DNA from: Stenotrophomonas indicatrix
GTDB taxonomy: Bacteria; Pseudomonadota; Gammaproteobacteria; Xanthomonadales; Xanthomonadaceae
Direction of reading: 5' to 3'
NCBI RefSeq assembly: GCF_002750975.1
Contig: NZ_PEJS01000001.1
Location: 744,001 to 808,000, forward strand
DNA: 64,000 bases
Shown: positions 35,952-45,382 of the stretch, piece by piece
How the letters are laid out: each line of letters starts with the position of its first letter
How positions within the stretch are numbered: the stretch's first letter is position 1
The notes under the pieces: model-generated
Database searches by the model: none
What the model was told of the DNA's origin: nothing
Seen by the model: only the letters and a program-made list of their open reading frames with translations
Translations under genes and position numbers: made by a program

Positions 35952-37435
35952 GCCGTCCTGCAAAGCCGCAGTTGTCGTTCTGGCAGATCTGGAACATGTG
36001 CTTTGGCTTCCTTGGCATCCAGTTCGGCTTTGCCCTGCAGAACGCCAACGCCAGCCGCATCTTCGAAACGCTGGGTGCGGACATGGACGCGGTGCCCGGA
36101 CTGTGGATCGCCGCACCGCTGACCGGCCTGCTGGTGCAGCCGGTGATCGGCTACCTGTCCGACCGAACGTGGACACGCTGGGGGCGGCGCCGCCCGTTCT
36201 TCATGATCGGCGCGGTGCTGACCACGCTGGCCCTGCTGGTGATGCCGAACTCGCCGACGCTGTGGATCGCGGCCGGCACGCTGTGGGTGCTGGACGCGTC
36301 GATCAATGTGTCGATGGAGCCGTTCCGCGCCTTTGTTGGCGACCAGCTGGCACCACGGCAGCGCCCGGCGGGCTATGCGATGCAGAGCTTCTTCATCGGC
36401 GTCGGCGCAATCGTTGCCAGCTTCCTCCCCTTCATCCTGGCCCACTTCGGTGTTGCCAACACGGCAGCGGCGGGCGAGGTGCCCGATACCGTGCGCTATG
36501 CGTTCTACTTCGGCGCGGTGGTGCTGCTGGCGGCGATCACCTGGACGGTGGTCAGCACCCGTGAGTATTCGCCCGACGAGCTGGCCAGCTTCGATGATGC
36601 CGAACCACCGGCGCATCACGCCGGGACCGCGGTCACCGGGCCCGCGCCGTGGACGCAGGTTGCGCTGTGGCTCGGTCTCGGCGCGTTGCTGGCGGTACTG
36701 ATCGCGTGGCGCCACGGCGACAAGATGCTGTACGTGCTGGCCGGCCTGTGCGTGGGTTACGGCGCACTGCTGGCGGCAGCGCGGGTACTACCGGGCACGC
36801 ACATGCTGGCCGCCATCGTCGGCGACCTGCGCGCGATGCCGATCACCATGCGCCGGCTGGCCTGGGTGCAGTTCTTTTCCTGGTTCGCCCTGTTCGCGAT
36901 GTGGATCTTCACCACGCGCGCAGTGGCCGGCATGCATTTCGGTTCCACCGACGTCGAATCGGCGGCCTACAACGAAGGTGCCAACTGGGTGGGCGTGCTG
37001 TTCGGTGCCTACAACGGTTTCGCCGCACTGGCCGCGCTGCTGATCCCGCCGATGGTGCGGGCGATCGGCCTGCGCTGGAGCCACCTGGTCAACCTGTGGC
37101 TGGGTGGGGCAGGGCTGATCTCGATGATGTTCATCGACGATCCGCAGTGGCTGCTGCTGTCGATGGTCGGCGTCGGCTTTGCCTGGGCCTCGATCCTGTC
37201 GCTGCCCTATGCGCTGCTGTCGGACAGCGTCCCGGCGGCGAAGATGGGCGTGTACATGGGCATCTTCAATTTCTTCATCGTGATCCCGCAACTGGTCGCG
37301 GCCAGCGCGCTCGGTTTCGCCCTGCGCGCATGGCTGGGGGGCCAGCCGATGCATGTCCTGGTGCTGGGTGGCTGCAGTCTGTTGATTGCCGGTCTGTGCG
37401 TGTTGCGGGTTCCGTCCCGTCCGGAGGTGGTGTGA
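35948..37435 (+). CDS. MFS sugar transporter (SLC45/MalY-like)
   Basis: 495 residues with 12 predicted membrane helices. The loop 2-3 motif DRTWTRWGRRRPFFMIGA is typical of the glycoside/SLC45-like symporters, and WIFTTRAVAGMHFG and the NWVGVLFGAYNGFAAL helix are typical of proteobacterial maltose/sucrose permeases. It is predicted to carry maltose or small maltodextrins across the inner membrane with protons. It shares an ATGA overlap with the upstream gene and a TGATG overlap with the downstream one. Confidence 0.9.
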   Translation: MSRPAKPQLSFWQIWNMCFGFLGIQFGFALQNANASRIFETLGADMDAVPGLWIAAPLTGLLVQPVIGYLSDRTWTRWGRRRPFFMIGAVLTTLALLVMPNSPTLWIAAGTLWVLDASINVSMEPFRAFVGDQLAPRQRPAGYAMQSFFIGVGAIVASFLPFILAHFGVANTAAAGEVPDTVRYAFYFGAVVLLAAITWTVVSTREYSPDELASFDDAEPPAHHAGTAVTGPAPWTQVALWLGLGALLAVLIAWRHGDKMLYVLAGLCVGYGALLAAARVLPGTHMLAAIVGDLRAMPITMRRLAWVQFFSWFALFAMWIFTTRAVAGMHFGSTDVESAAYNEGANWVGVLFGAYNGFAALAALLIPPMVRAIGLRWSHLVNLWLGGAGLISMMFIDDPQWLLLSMVGVGFAWASILSLPYALLSDSVPAAKMGVYMGIFNFFIVIPQLVAASALGFALRAWLGGQPMHVLVLGGCSLLIAGLCVLRVPSRPEVV

Positions 37436-39150
37436 TGCGTGGTGCCCTGTCTGCTGCTGTATCCCTTGTGCTGTTCGCTGGCCATGCTTCGGCTGCGCCA
37501 CGCCCGGCCTATGTTGGTACCACCGAGCCGTTCGCCAGTGACGCGGTGTACTTCGTGGTCACCGACCGCTTCGTCAACGGCGATCCGTCCAACGACCATC
37601 GCGACCAGGGCGGCAAGCACCGTAACTTCGATATTCCGGTGCCATGCCCGGACAAGGTGGACGGCAACATCGGCTATCTCGGTGGCGATTTCCGTGGTGT
37701 GCTCGACAATGCCGACTACATCCGCAACCTCGGTTTCGGCGCGGTGTGGATCACCCCCATCGTCGACAACCCGGACGAAGCCTTCACCGGCAGCAAGCCG
37801 ATCAGCTGTACCAGCACCCTGACCGACCGTGGCAAGACCGGCTATCACGGCTACTGGGGCATCAACTTCTACACGCTGGACGAGCACCTGCCGAGCAGGG
37901 ACCTGGATTTTGCCGGGTTGACCAAGGGCCTGCACGGCGCCGGCCTGAAGGTGGTGCTGGACATCGTCGGCAACCATGGATCGCCGGCCTGGACCATGCC
38001 CAAGCGGCAGCCGCAGTTCGGCCAGATCTTCGACAAGGACGGCAGGTTGATTGCCGACCACCAGAACCTGCCGCCACAGAAGCTGGACCCGAAACACAAT
38101 CCGCTGCACGCGTTCTACAACAACATCGGTCCGGTCGACAGCAAGGACGGCTCGATCTTCGATGGCAACCTGGCCGAGCTGAGCGACTTCAACCAGGCCA
38201 ACCCGGCAGTGATGGACTACCTGGTGGGGGCGTACCTGCAGTGGACCGCGCAAGGTGTGGATGCGCTGCGCATCGATACCATCGGCTGGCTGCCGCATCC
38301 GTGGTGGCACGAGTTCGTCAACCGTATCCGCGCGCAGCACCCGGGCATGTTCATGTTCGGCGAAGCGTTCGACTACAACGCGGCCAGCATCGCCGAACAC
38401 ACCTGGCCGGCCAACGCCAATGTCAGCGTGCTCGACTTCCCGCTGCGCGGCGCGCTGGAGCAGGCCTTCGGCAGCGCCGGCAAGGGCTTTGAAACGCTGG
38501 CTGAGCCGCTGCACCTGACCGGTGGCCCGTACGCCAACCCGTACGAGCTGATGAGTTTCTACGACAACCACGACATGCCGCGCCTGCAGGCCAGCGACAG
38601 CGGCTTCATCGACGCGCACAACTGGTTGTTCACCGCGCGCGGCATTCCGGTGGTCTATTACGGATCGGAAACCGGCTTCATGCGCGGCCGTGCGGAGCAC
38701 GCCGGCAACCGTGCCTACTTCGGCCAGCCGCGGGTGGATGCAGCCCCGCAGAGCCCGATCTTCGCCCCGCTGCAGCGCATCGCCAAGCTGCGCGAGAGTA
38801 CGCCGGCGTTGCAGCGCGGCCTGCAGGTGAACGAACGTCTGCAGGGCGATGAAGCGGTGTTCTTCCGTGTGCTGCAGCATGGCGACGTGGCGCAGACCGC
38901 GCTGGTGCTGCTGAACAAGGGCGATGCCACGAAGACCTTCAGCGTGGACCGCTACCTGCAGCCCGGCCTCTGGCGCGACGCGCTGGACGGTGGTCAGGTG
39001 ACGGTGAAGGGCAGCCTGAAGGCGGAGGTGCCGGCGCACGGGGTGAAGGTGTTTGTGCTGGATGCGGACGTGCAGCAGCCGGCCCTGCAGGCCGAACTGG
39101 ACAAGGCCATGGCAGACCAGCTGGCGCGCGACCAGCGACTGAAGCGCTGA
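37435..39150 (+). CDS. exported GH13 alpha-amylase / cyclomaltodextrinase-like enzyme
   Basis: 571 residues from ATG 37435, with a signal peptide (LSAAVSLVLFAGHASAA). GH13 landmarks are VYFVVTDRFVNGDPSND, VLDIVGNHGSP (region I), DALRIDTIGW (nucleophile Asp, region II), FMFGEAFDYN (acid/base Glu) and FYDNHDMPRL (region IV). Architecture and length fit periplasmic alpha-amylases, possibly cyclodextrin-active enzymes. It is the third gene of the operon; SMAG repeats follow the stop. Confidence 0.92.
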   Translation: MRGALSAAVSLVLFAGHASAAPRPAYVGTTEPFASDAVYFVVTDRFVNGDPSNDHRDQGGKHRNFDIPVPCPDKVDGNIGYLGGDFRGVLDNADYIRNLGFGAVWITPIVDNPDEAFTGSKPISCTSTLTDRGKTGYHGYWGINFYTLDEHLPSRDLDFAGLTKGLHGAGLKVVLDIVGNHGSPAWTMPKRQPQFGQIFDKDGRLIADHQNLPPQKLDPKHNPLHAFYNNIGPVDSKDGSIFDGNLAELSDFNQANPAVMDYLVGAYLQWTAQGVDALRIDTIGWLPHPWWHEFVNRIRAQHPGMFMFGEAFDYNAASIAEHTWPANANVSVLDFPLRGALEQAFGSAGKGFETLAEPLHLTGGPYANPYELMSFYDNHDMPRLQASDSGFIDAHNWLFTARGIPVVYYGSETGFMRGRAEHAGNRAYFGQPRVDAAPQSPIFAPLQRIAKLRESTPALQRGLQVNERLQGDEAVFFRVLQHGDVAQTALVLLNKGDATKTFSVDRYLQPGLWRDALDGGQVTVKGSLKAEVPAHGVKVFVLDADVQQPALQAELDKAMADQLARDQRLKR

Positions 39151-39173
39151 CCGCGCAGTGACCAGCGGAAACG

Positions 39174-39247
39174 GTAGTGCCGGCCGCTGGCCGGCAGCCT
39201 CTTCGTCGTTGGACCCAGTGCAGTTGCCGGCCAGCGGCCGGCACTAC
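39174..39247. repeat. SMAG palindrome pair
   Basis: Facing GTAGTGCCGGCC... and ...GGCCGGCACTAC hairpins after the amylase gene. Confidence 0.9.
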
Positions 39248-39303
39248 CTGGTGTGGCGGCATCCGGCACAATAGGCACCCCCTGATGCCGCGCTCGTACT
39301 GCC

Positions 39304-39690
39304 ATGACCGACCTTGCCCCGCAGACTCCCATCGAAACCCTGCTCAAGGCCGCGATGGACGGAACAGTGCCGATCCGGGCATTCATGGAGGCCTTCGTTG
39401 CTTCCCAGGTGGTGCTGCTGACGGGCAGCCTGGTCACGCCCGATGGGAGTGGCTTCGATCCGCTGCTGTTCGACAAGCAGGGCACCCTGCACGTGGCCGT
39501 GTTCACCGATCCGGCGCGGGTGGGCATCTACAGCCAGCAGGCCGAGCATCAGGTCCGCTGGCTGATGCTGGACGTGCTGCGCCGCGTGCCGGGCGGCTAC
39601 GGCGTGGTGATCAACCCGGGCACTACGCTGGGCTTCGAGATCTCGCCCAGCGGCGTCGGTGAGATCCTGAAGGACTTCTCGCAGGGCTGA
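39304..39690 (+). CDS. SseB-like protein
   Basis: 128 residues resembling the SseB N-terminal domain: LLKAAMDGTVPIRAFMEAFVASQVVLLTG, then FDKQGTLHVAVFTDPARVGIY and GGYGVVINPGTTLGFEISPSGVGEIL. SseB-domain proteins have poorly defined roles (rhodanese/serine-sensitivity associated, or secretion accessory). It has no signal peptide. It is a single gene and the function is unknown. Confidence 0.75.
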   Translation: MTDLAPQTPIETLLKAAMDGTVPIRAFMEAFVASQVVLLTGSLVTPDGSGFDPLLFDKQGTLHVAVFTDPARVGIYSQQAEHQVRWLMLDVLRRVPGGYGVVINPGTTLGFEISPSGVGEILKDFSQG

Positions 39691-39807
39691 GGTGCATATC
39701 GCCGGGGAGCCGATCCCATGCACGGTTGGATTGATTGCAACGATTTGCAGTGACTGCAGGGGTGAAGCATGCTTTCCTGAAGGACGATCAGGACAGCGAG
39801 GTTACCC

Positions 39808-40281
39808 ATGGAGTTCAGGATGCTGGCGCCGGCAGCGCCGGCAGCGCCGGAGTGCGAGCAGCTGGCGCAGTGGTATCACGCGCAGTGGGGAAAGGATGCA
39901 GGCTTCACTCTGGAAGATGAGCGTCTGCGGCTGCGCAAGCCCAAGGACGCGCAGGGATTCCCGCATCTGCTGGCGGCAATCGACGATGGGCAGGTGGTCG
40001 GTGCCGTGCAGCTCAAGCGCGGTGAGATGCCCGGTTTTCCCGAGTATGAGCACTGGCTGGGAAGCGTGTATGTGGCCGACAGCCAACGCGGGCGAGGGTT
40101 GGCCAGCACGCTTGTCGAACACGCAGTGAAGCAGGCCCGGTCGATGGGCATATCGCAGCTCTACCTGCAGACCGAGTCGCTGGACGGTGGTCTGTATGCG
40201 CGATTGGGGTGGAAGCCCGTTGTCGAGTCCGACACGCGTGGCTTCCCGGTGCTGGTGATGGTCCGCGGGTTGAGCGCATGA
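39808..40281 (+). CDS. GNAT-family N-acetyltransferase
   Basis: 157 residues. The acetyl-CoA motif is VADSQRGRGLASTLVEHAVKQA (about residue 90), preceded by HWLGSVYV and followed by LYARLGWKPV. The ATG at 39808 has an AGGTTACCC upstream region. It overlaps the next gene by 4 nt (ATGA), so the two are co-translated. The substrate is unknown. Confidence 0.85.
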   Translation: MEFRMLAPAAPAAPECEQLAQWYHAQWGKDAGFTLEDERLRLRKPKDAQGFPHLLAAIDDGQVVGAVQLKRGEMPGFPEYEHWLGSVYVADSQRGRGLASTLVEHAVKQARSMGISQLYLQTESLDGGLYARLGWKPVVESDTRGFPVLVMVRGLSA

Positions 40282-40583
40282 GCACCGCCTCGGCCCGCCA
40301 TTCCCGTCTTGCCCTGGTCTTCCTGATCGGCGCCATCGTCGCAGCCCTCATCGCCGCGCCATTGCTGAGCGCGGTCGGCATCGTGCAGTGGCCGGTGTTC
40401 GTCATCGCCTGGCTGATCAATCTTGGCGCGGCCTGGCATCTGGGCGTTTGGGCAGGGCTGCAGGGCCGTTCGGAGTTTGCCTTCATGTTGCTGGCTGCAC
40501 TCGGCACCGTGGCGTCGATCGTGATCTACGTGCTGCTGGCGGTGCTGGGGCCGAAGGCCGGTTCGCAGGGCCCCGCAGCGTAG
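40278..40583 (+). CDS. small three-span inner-membrane protein
   Basis: 101 residues with three hydrophobic segments (LALVFLIGAIVAALIAAPLL; WPVFVIAWLINLGAAWHLGVW; FMLLAALGTVASIVIYVLLAVL). No family is recognised. Its ATG overlaps the TGA of the acetyltransferase gene, so it belongs to that two-gene operon. Confidence 0.75.
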   Translation: MSTASARHSRLALVFLIGAIVAALIAAPLLSAVGIVQWPVFVIAWLINLGAAWHLGVWAGLQGRSEFAFMLLAALGTVASIVIYVLLAVLGPKAGSQGPAA

Positions 40584-40603
40584 CCCAGGGCGTCAACCGG
40601 GCA

Positions 40604-40697
40604 GTACGGCATCCACGCCGCGCATGGATGCATTCCAGTAGATCCACGCCATGCGTGGATGCATCCAGTAGATCCACGCCATGCGTGGATGCCGTAC
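40604..40697. repeat. triple GTAG palindrome inside a larger inverted repeat
   Basis: Three copies of the ATCCACGC.../...GCGTGGAT palindrome (40611-40630 degenerate, 40638-40661, 40668-40691). The last two are preceded by GTAG. The whole block is enclosed by a 14-bp inverted repeat, GTACGGCATCCACG (40604-40617) and its complement (40684-40697). Three units of this size with palindromic cores are not a CRISPR array. Confidence 0.85.
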
Positions 40698-40737
40698 GAG
40701 ATCGGTGCCGGCCCGAAGGCCGGCACCGCCACTCACA

Positions 40738-43700
40738 TCACATCGTCACCTTGCGCCGGTTGTCTTCGCTCACCCGGTCGATCAGCTTGTTGTACGGATC
40801 GAAACCGGCCTCGTCCGGCTTGGCATCCACCGTCACCGTGATCGTCGGCGCTGCCGTGGTAATGTGATGGCGCTGCAGGTACAGCACCTTCTGGTCGCGT
40901 TCCTTGCCCGAGGGACCGTTGGCGAACACGCCGATCTCGACCCAGTCGTCCAGCGCGGCCGGCGTTTCCTTGCCCTGGCCATCGGCATGGACCTTGGCGG
41001 CGTGCAGCTTCAGGGTGACGTCGTAGCGGCCATCGGTACGCTTGCGCGCGCTGGCGGTCTCCAGCCGGTTGTCGTACAGCGTGATCTTCTCGAACAGATC
41101 GCTCAGCAGCTGCTGGCGGTCGGCCGGGGTCTCCGCACGCAGGTAGTCCAGCAGCTCCCGCGAGGTGGTGTACGGCGGCTGCTGGTAGCCCTTGTCCTGC
41201 AGGAAGCGCTGCAGGGCGCGGTTCAGCGCCTGTTCGCCGATTTCCTCACGCAGGCGGTAGAACACCAGCGAACCCTTGCGATAGTGGATGTACTGCTGGT
41301 TCTCCACCCGTTCCAGCGGCAGTTCCTCGATGCGCTCGCCGCCCCGGCCGGCCAGGTAGCGGTCCAGTTCGGTCTTCAGGAACTGGCGCATGTGCGCGCG
41401 GCCGTACTCCTTTTCCATCACCATCAGCGCCGAATACTGCGACAGCGATTCGGACAGTACCGTGGCGCCCTGCACGTTGGCACCGATCACCTGGTGCGCC
41501 CACCACTGGTGTGCGATCTCATGCGCGGTGACGTAGAACACGTAGTCCACCTTGTCCGGGTCACGCAGGTCGGCGATGAAGCCGATCGACTCGGAGTAGG
41601 GGATGGTGTTGGCGAAGGACTGGGCAAAGCTCTGGTAGCCCGGGAACTCGATGATGCGCACCTGGCGGTGCTGGTAGGGCGTGAAGTTCGCCTCGTAGTA
41701 GGCCAGCGACTTCTGCACCGCTTCGATCATGCGGTCCACGTTGTAGGCATGGGCCGGGTCGAAGTACACCTCGATCGGAATGTCCTTGTACATGGCCTTC
41801 TTCACCTGCCAGCGCGCCGACAGATAGGCGTAGAAGTTGAGCATGGGCCGGTCCATCGCATAGCTGAAGCAGCGGCGGCCGTTCACGGTGGTCTCGTGCT
41901 GCAGGTAGCCCGGGGCCAGCGCGACCTGGTCCGGTGCGGTGCAGATGGTGGTACGGAAGTCCAGCCAGTCGGCGTCGTCGGAGATGTAGGTGTTGGCACG
42001 TGCTGCTTCATCCTCCAGCTTCGGCATGCGGGTCGGCTCACCCAGCCCGCGCTTGCGCCGTTCGTTGCGGTCCTCCAGCTCGCCGCGCGGGTCGTAGCCG
42101 AATGACGGCAGCAGGGTGCTGTTGAAGAACGTGCCGTTGTCCACGATGTTGCTGGGTGCCTGGCCGGCGGTGATGCCCTTGGGTCGTTGTTCGACGCGGA
42201 AATGCACCTGGCGCTGCTCGCCGGGTTGCAATGGCGTGGCCAGGCGGTAGATGCGGTAACCCAGGTCGACATCATGGAAGGCCAGGGTCTGCCCGCCCAG
42301 GTCGACCTTGACCAGATTGCGGTCATCGCCCATCGCGATGTGGATGTCACTGATCGGGGCAGCGTGGGTGTTGCGCACCGTCCAGTCGGCATCGATGACC
42401 ATCGACTGGGTTTCCGGATGCAGGTCCACGCGGTTGTCGACGGCGATGATGCGCGGTTGCGGCAGGTTCCTGTACTTGGACAGCTCGCGCTCGTAGCGCA
42501 CCTGCAGGTCGCGCTGCTGGTCGGGAGACAGGAATTCATTGCGGATGTTGGTGCTCCAGTACAACCATCCGCCGAGCGCGACAAAGCCGAGCAGGGATAC
42601 GGCAAAGCCCGCGCCGGTAGGACCGCGCAGGCGGCGTGCCGCCAGCTTCAACCGGTCACGCGCACTGGCGCCGACGCCGCGCACCCAGAACGCGGAGGCA
42701 AGGAACAGCAGCGCGGCCAGCAGCAGGCCCCAATAGGCCTGGAAGACCAGCTGCCCAGGCAGGAAGTGGCCGTATCCGTTCATGTCCGAGTACGGGGCGT
42801 TGGGCCAGTTGCCGAAGTTGTACAGGTTCTGTGTGTAGTCCAGCAGGCCCAGCGCGACCTGCGCGATCATCACCACGATCAACAGCGCGTAGCCGAAGAA
42901 CTTGTTGTTGGTCAGGACCTGCAGGACCAGCGCCATGCCGCCCATCAGCACATAGAACACCGAACCGAGGGCCAGCACCTTCAGGTACAGCAGCGGCTCC
43001 AGGTGGGTGTAGCCCTGCACCAGCTGCATGGCCATCGACACCACCGCACCGATGGCCTGGAAGCAGGCGACGATCACCACCAGGGTGGTCAGCCGGGCCA
43101 GCAGCGGTACCCAGTTGGGTACGGGCATGGCGTCGTTGACTTCGTTCAAGCGGACCGCGCGCTCCTTCCAGACCAGTTCGCCGGAATAGAACAGCACGAT
43201 GATCACCAGCAGCCAGCTGTAGGCGCCCTGCAGGGCCGACAGCATTTCGGTGGTGACCGGCCAGATCGGCGTGCCATAGACCGCGCTCTGGTGCAGGGCG
43301 GCGGGGATGAAGTTTGCCAGGCCCAGCACCAGCAGCACGATGAACGGCACCCCGCGCAGGACGCCGAGGGTGTCAAAGCGCACCTGGCGCACGAACTGGT
43401 GCCAGCCGGTTGCCGCGCTGAAGCGGGGGCGCACGCGCGGCGCGGTGATCGCCGCCGGTCGCGGCGCATCGGCGCTGGCCACGGCCTGGCGACGGCCCCA
43501 ACGCCTGCGCCCACTGCCGGTACGCTCGGTGCGGAACAGAGCGAAGGTGGCGGCGAACAAGACGGCGGCCACCCCCAGCCACAGGGCACGGTTGGCCAGC
43601 AGGTAGCCCGCCACCTCGGGCAGGCGGGTGTTGCTCTGCTCGGCGGCCCAGTAGCGGACCGTGCGGCCGAGCGCGCGCATGCCCAGTGGCTCGGTCAGCG

Positions 43701-44316
43701 TGGCGACCCAGACGTTGTCGATATCGCTCAGCAGCGAGGCACTCACGCCATACAGCACGAAGTAGCCGACCAGGCCGATGTAGACCCACAGGATCGAGCG
43801 CGTCAGCGCCGCCAGCAGCGACAGCAGGGCGGTGGTGAACAACACGTTGGGCAGCACGATCCAAGTGAAGGTCCAGGCATAGCTGGCCAGCGAAACCGGG
43901 CCGACGCGGGCCTTGTCCATCCAGGGCATGAACGGCCCCAGGAAGATGCCCAGCGCGATGATCAGGTAGACCACCAGGCTGGCGCAGATCGCTGCCAGGA
44001 TGCGTCCGGCCAGGTAGTCGCGGCGCTTGATCGGGCTTGCGAAGATCAGCTCCGAGGTGCCCAGCTCGAAGTCGCGCAGCAGTGCATTGCTGATGAACAG
44101 CGTGGACACCAGCATGCCCATCATGGTGAAGATGCCCATGAAGCGCGCGATGACGATCGGCGCATTGCTGTGCACGTTGTTGACGCCGCCGCCGATCTGT
44201 ACGGCTTCGGAGGAGGCGGCGGCGAAGGCCAGCGCGGCGAACAGGAACGCCAGCAGCCACAGCAGCGGCGAACGCAGCTGCTCGCGCAGCTCGAAGCGGA
44301 AGAAGGTGAGGATCAT
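40738..44316 (-). CDS. ABC transporter permease fused to an M1-family aminopeptidase
   Basis: 1192 residues. Residues 1 to about 590 contain two blocks of membrane helices like ABC-2 permeases (TMMGMLVSTLFISNALLRDFELGTSELIFASPIKRRDYLAGRI; a second set from about 310). Residues from about 650 are an M1 zinc peptidase with HEIAH at 932-936 and the third ligand glutamate in ATVLSESLSQY. The peptidase part would face the periplasm. Such fusions are known in proteobacteria, with unclear substrates. The partner ATPase gene is 12 bp upstream (44329-45228). Confidence 0.92.
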   Translation of the reverse strand: MILTFFRFELREQLRSPLLWLLAFLFAALAFAAASSEAVQIGGGVNNVHSNAPIVIARFMGIFTMMGMLVSTLFISNALLRDFELGTSELIFASPIKRRDYLAGRILAAICASLVVYLIIALGIFLGPFMPWMDKARVGPVSLASYAWTFTWIVLPNVLFTTALLSLLAALTRSILWVYIGLVGYFVLYGVSASLLSDIDNVWVATLTEPLGMRALGRTVRYWAAEQSNTRLPEVAGYLLANRALWLGVAAVLFAATFALFRTERTGSGRRRWGRRQAVASADAPRPAAITAPRVRPRFSAATGWHQFVRQVRFDTLGVLRGVPFIVLLVLGLANFIPAALHQSAVYGTPIWPVTTEMLSALQGAYSWLLVIIVLFYSGELVWKERAVRLNEVNDAMPVPNWVPLLARLTTLVVIVACFQAIGAVVSMAMQLVQGYTHLEPLLYLKVLALGSVFYVLMGGMALVLQVLTNNKFFGYALLIVVMIAQVALGLLDYTQNLYNFGNWPNAPYSDMNGYGHFLPGQLVFQAYWGLLLAALLFLASAFWVRGVGASARDRLKLAARRLRGPTGAGFAVSLLGFVALGGWLYWSTNIRNEFLSPDQQRDLQVRYERELSKYRNLPQPRIIAVDNRVDLHPETQSMVIDADWTVRNTHAAPISDIHIAMGDDRNLVKVDLGGQTLAFHDVDLGYRIYRLATPLQPGEQRQVHFRVEQRPKGITAGQAPSNIVDNGTFFNSTLLPSFGYDPRGELEDRNERRKRGLGEPTRMPKLEDEAARANTYISDDADWLDFRTTICTAPDQVALAPGYLQHETTVNGRRCFSYAMDRPMLNFYAYLSARWQVKKAMYKDIPIEVYFDPAHAYNVDRMIEAVQKSLAYYEANFTPYQHRQVRIIEFPGYQSFAQSFANTIPYSESIGFIADLRDPDKVDYVFYVTAHEIAHQWWAHQVIGANVQGATVLSESLSQYSALMVMEKEYGRAHMRQFLKTELDRYLAGRGGERIEELPLERVENQQYIHYRKGSLVFYRLREEIGEQALNRALQRFLQDKGYQQPPYTTSRELLDYLRAETPADRQQLLSDLFEKITLYDNRLETASARKRTDGRYDVTLKLHAAKVHADGQGKETPAALDDWVEIGVFANGPSGKERDQKVLYLQRHHITTAAPTITVTVDAKPDEAGFDPYNKLIDRVSEDNRRKVTM

Positions 44317-44328
44317 GGTGTGCTCCGC

Positions 44329-45228
44329 TCAGGCTGCACGGGCACGCGCCTGCAGGCGCAGGCGCTGGAAGTACACATCCTCGAGATCGGGGGCCACTGC
44401 AGTGAAGCCATCACCGGGGTCGCTGGCGCTGTGCACGTGGATCACCGGGCGGCCGCCCACCAGGCGCGAGGACAGCACCGTGTAGCGCGCCTCGTGGTCG
44501 GCCAGTTCGGAAGGCTCCACCTGCTTGCGCCAGACCTGCTGCTGCAACGCCTCGATCGCATCGGTGGGGCGACCGGTCAGCAGCACCTGGCCCTTGTTCA
44601 TGATCGCCATGGTGGGGCACAGGTCGGTCACGTCCTCGACGATGTGGGTGGACAGGATCACCGCCACGTTCTCGCCGATGGCCGCCAGCAGGTTGAGGAA
44701 GCGGTTGCGCTCTTCCGGATCAAGGCCGGCGGTGGGTTCGTCGACGATCACCAGGCGCGGGTCGCCCAACAGCGCCTGGGCGATACCGAAGCGCTGGCGC
44801 ATGCCGCCGGAGTAGGTGCCCAGCTTGCGCTTGCGCGCATCCCACAGGTTCACCTGCTGCAGCAGGCCATCGACCACCTCGCGGCGCTGACCGCGCTGGG
44901 TCAAGCCCTTCAGTACGGCAAAGTGCTCCAGCAGGTCCAGTGCGCTGACCTTCGGGTACACCCCGAAATCCTGCGGCAGGTAGCCCAGCCGGCGGCGCAC
45001 GGCATCCTTGTCGCGCAGCACGTCGATCGGCGCTTCACCCGGAATGCTCAGGGTGGCACTGCCGCTGTCGGCTTCCTGCAGGGTGGCCAGCGTGCGCATC
45101 AGCGAGGATTTCCCCGCGCCGTTGGGCCCGAGCAGGCCAAACATGCCGCGGGGAATATCCAGTGTGACCCCGTTCAACGCGTGTACGCCGTTGGCGTACG
45201 TCTTGGACAGCGAATCGATCTTCAGCAT
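44329..45228 (-). CDS. ABC transporter ATP-binding protein
   Basis: 299 residues. Walker A is GPNGAGKSSLMRT (about residue 36), the signature YSGGMRQRFGIAQALL, Walker B LVIVDEPTAGLDPEERNRF, and the switch histidine lies in VILSTHIVEDV. The C-terminal extension of about 80 residues is typical of ABC-2 exporters. With the permease-peptidase gene it forms a two-gene unit, expected to work in the inner membrane. Confidence 0.93.
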   Translation of the reverse strand: MLKIDSLSKTYANGVHALNGVTLDIPRGMFGLLGPNGAGKSSLMRTLATLQEADSGSATLSIPGEAPIDVLRDKDAVRRRLGYLPQDFGVYPKVSALDLLEHFAVLKGLTQRGQRREVVDGLLQQVNLWDARKRKLGTYSGGMRQRFGIAQALLGDPRLVIVDEPTAGLDPEERNRFLNLLAAIGENVAVILSTHIVEDVTDLCPTMAIMNKGQVLLTGRPTDAIEALQQQVWRKQVEPSELADHEARYTVLSSRLVGGRPVIHVHSASDPGDGFTAVAPDLEDVYFQRLRLQARARAA

Positions 45229-45382
45229 GCGACGTACACCTTTCCGTGTGTTGATCTGCTGTTTATCGCGCTGAACGGGGGCGGCGTCATGCCCCTTTGG
45301 TCATGGTGCCCCCAGACGATGGCCGTCCCAACGGGTGGGCTGGATATACTCGTTTACGCCCCGACGCGGAAAAGGACATCCG

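Noticed and set aside
33636..36176. An 846-codon minus-strand open frame opposite the six-hairpin glycosidase
   Set aside because: Shadow frame; the plus frame has a signal peptide, family motifs and operon overlaps.
40604..40697. Possible CRISPR array
   Set aside because: Only three units, palindromic cores of the SMAG type, spacers of 6-8 bp and no cas genes.
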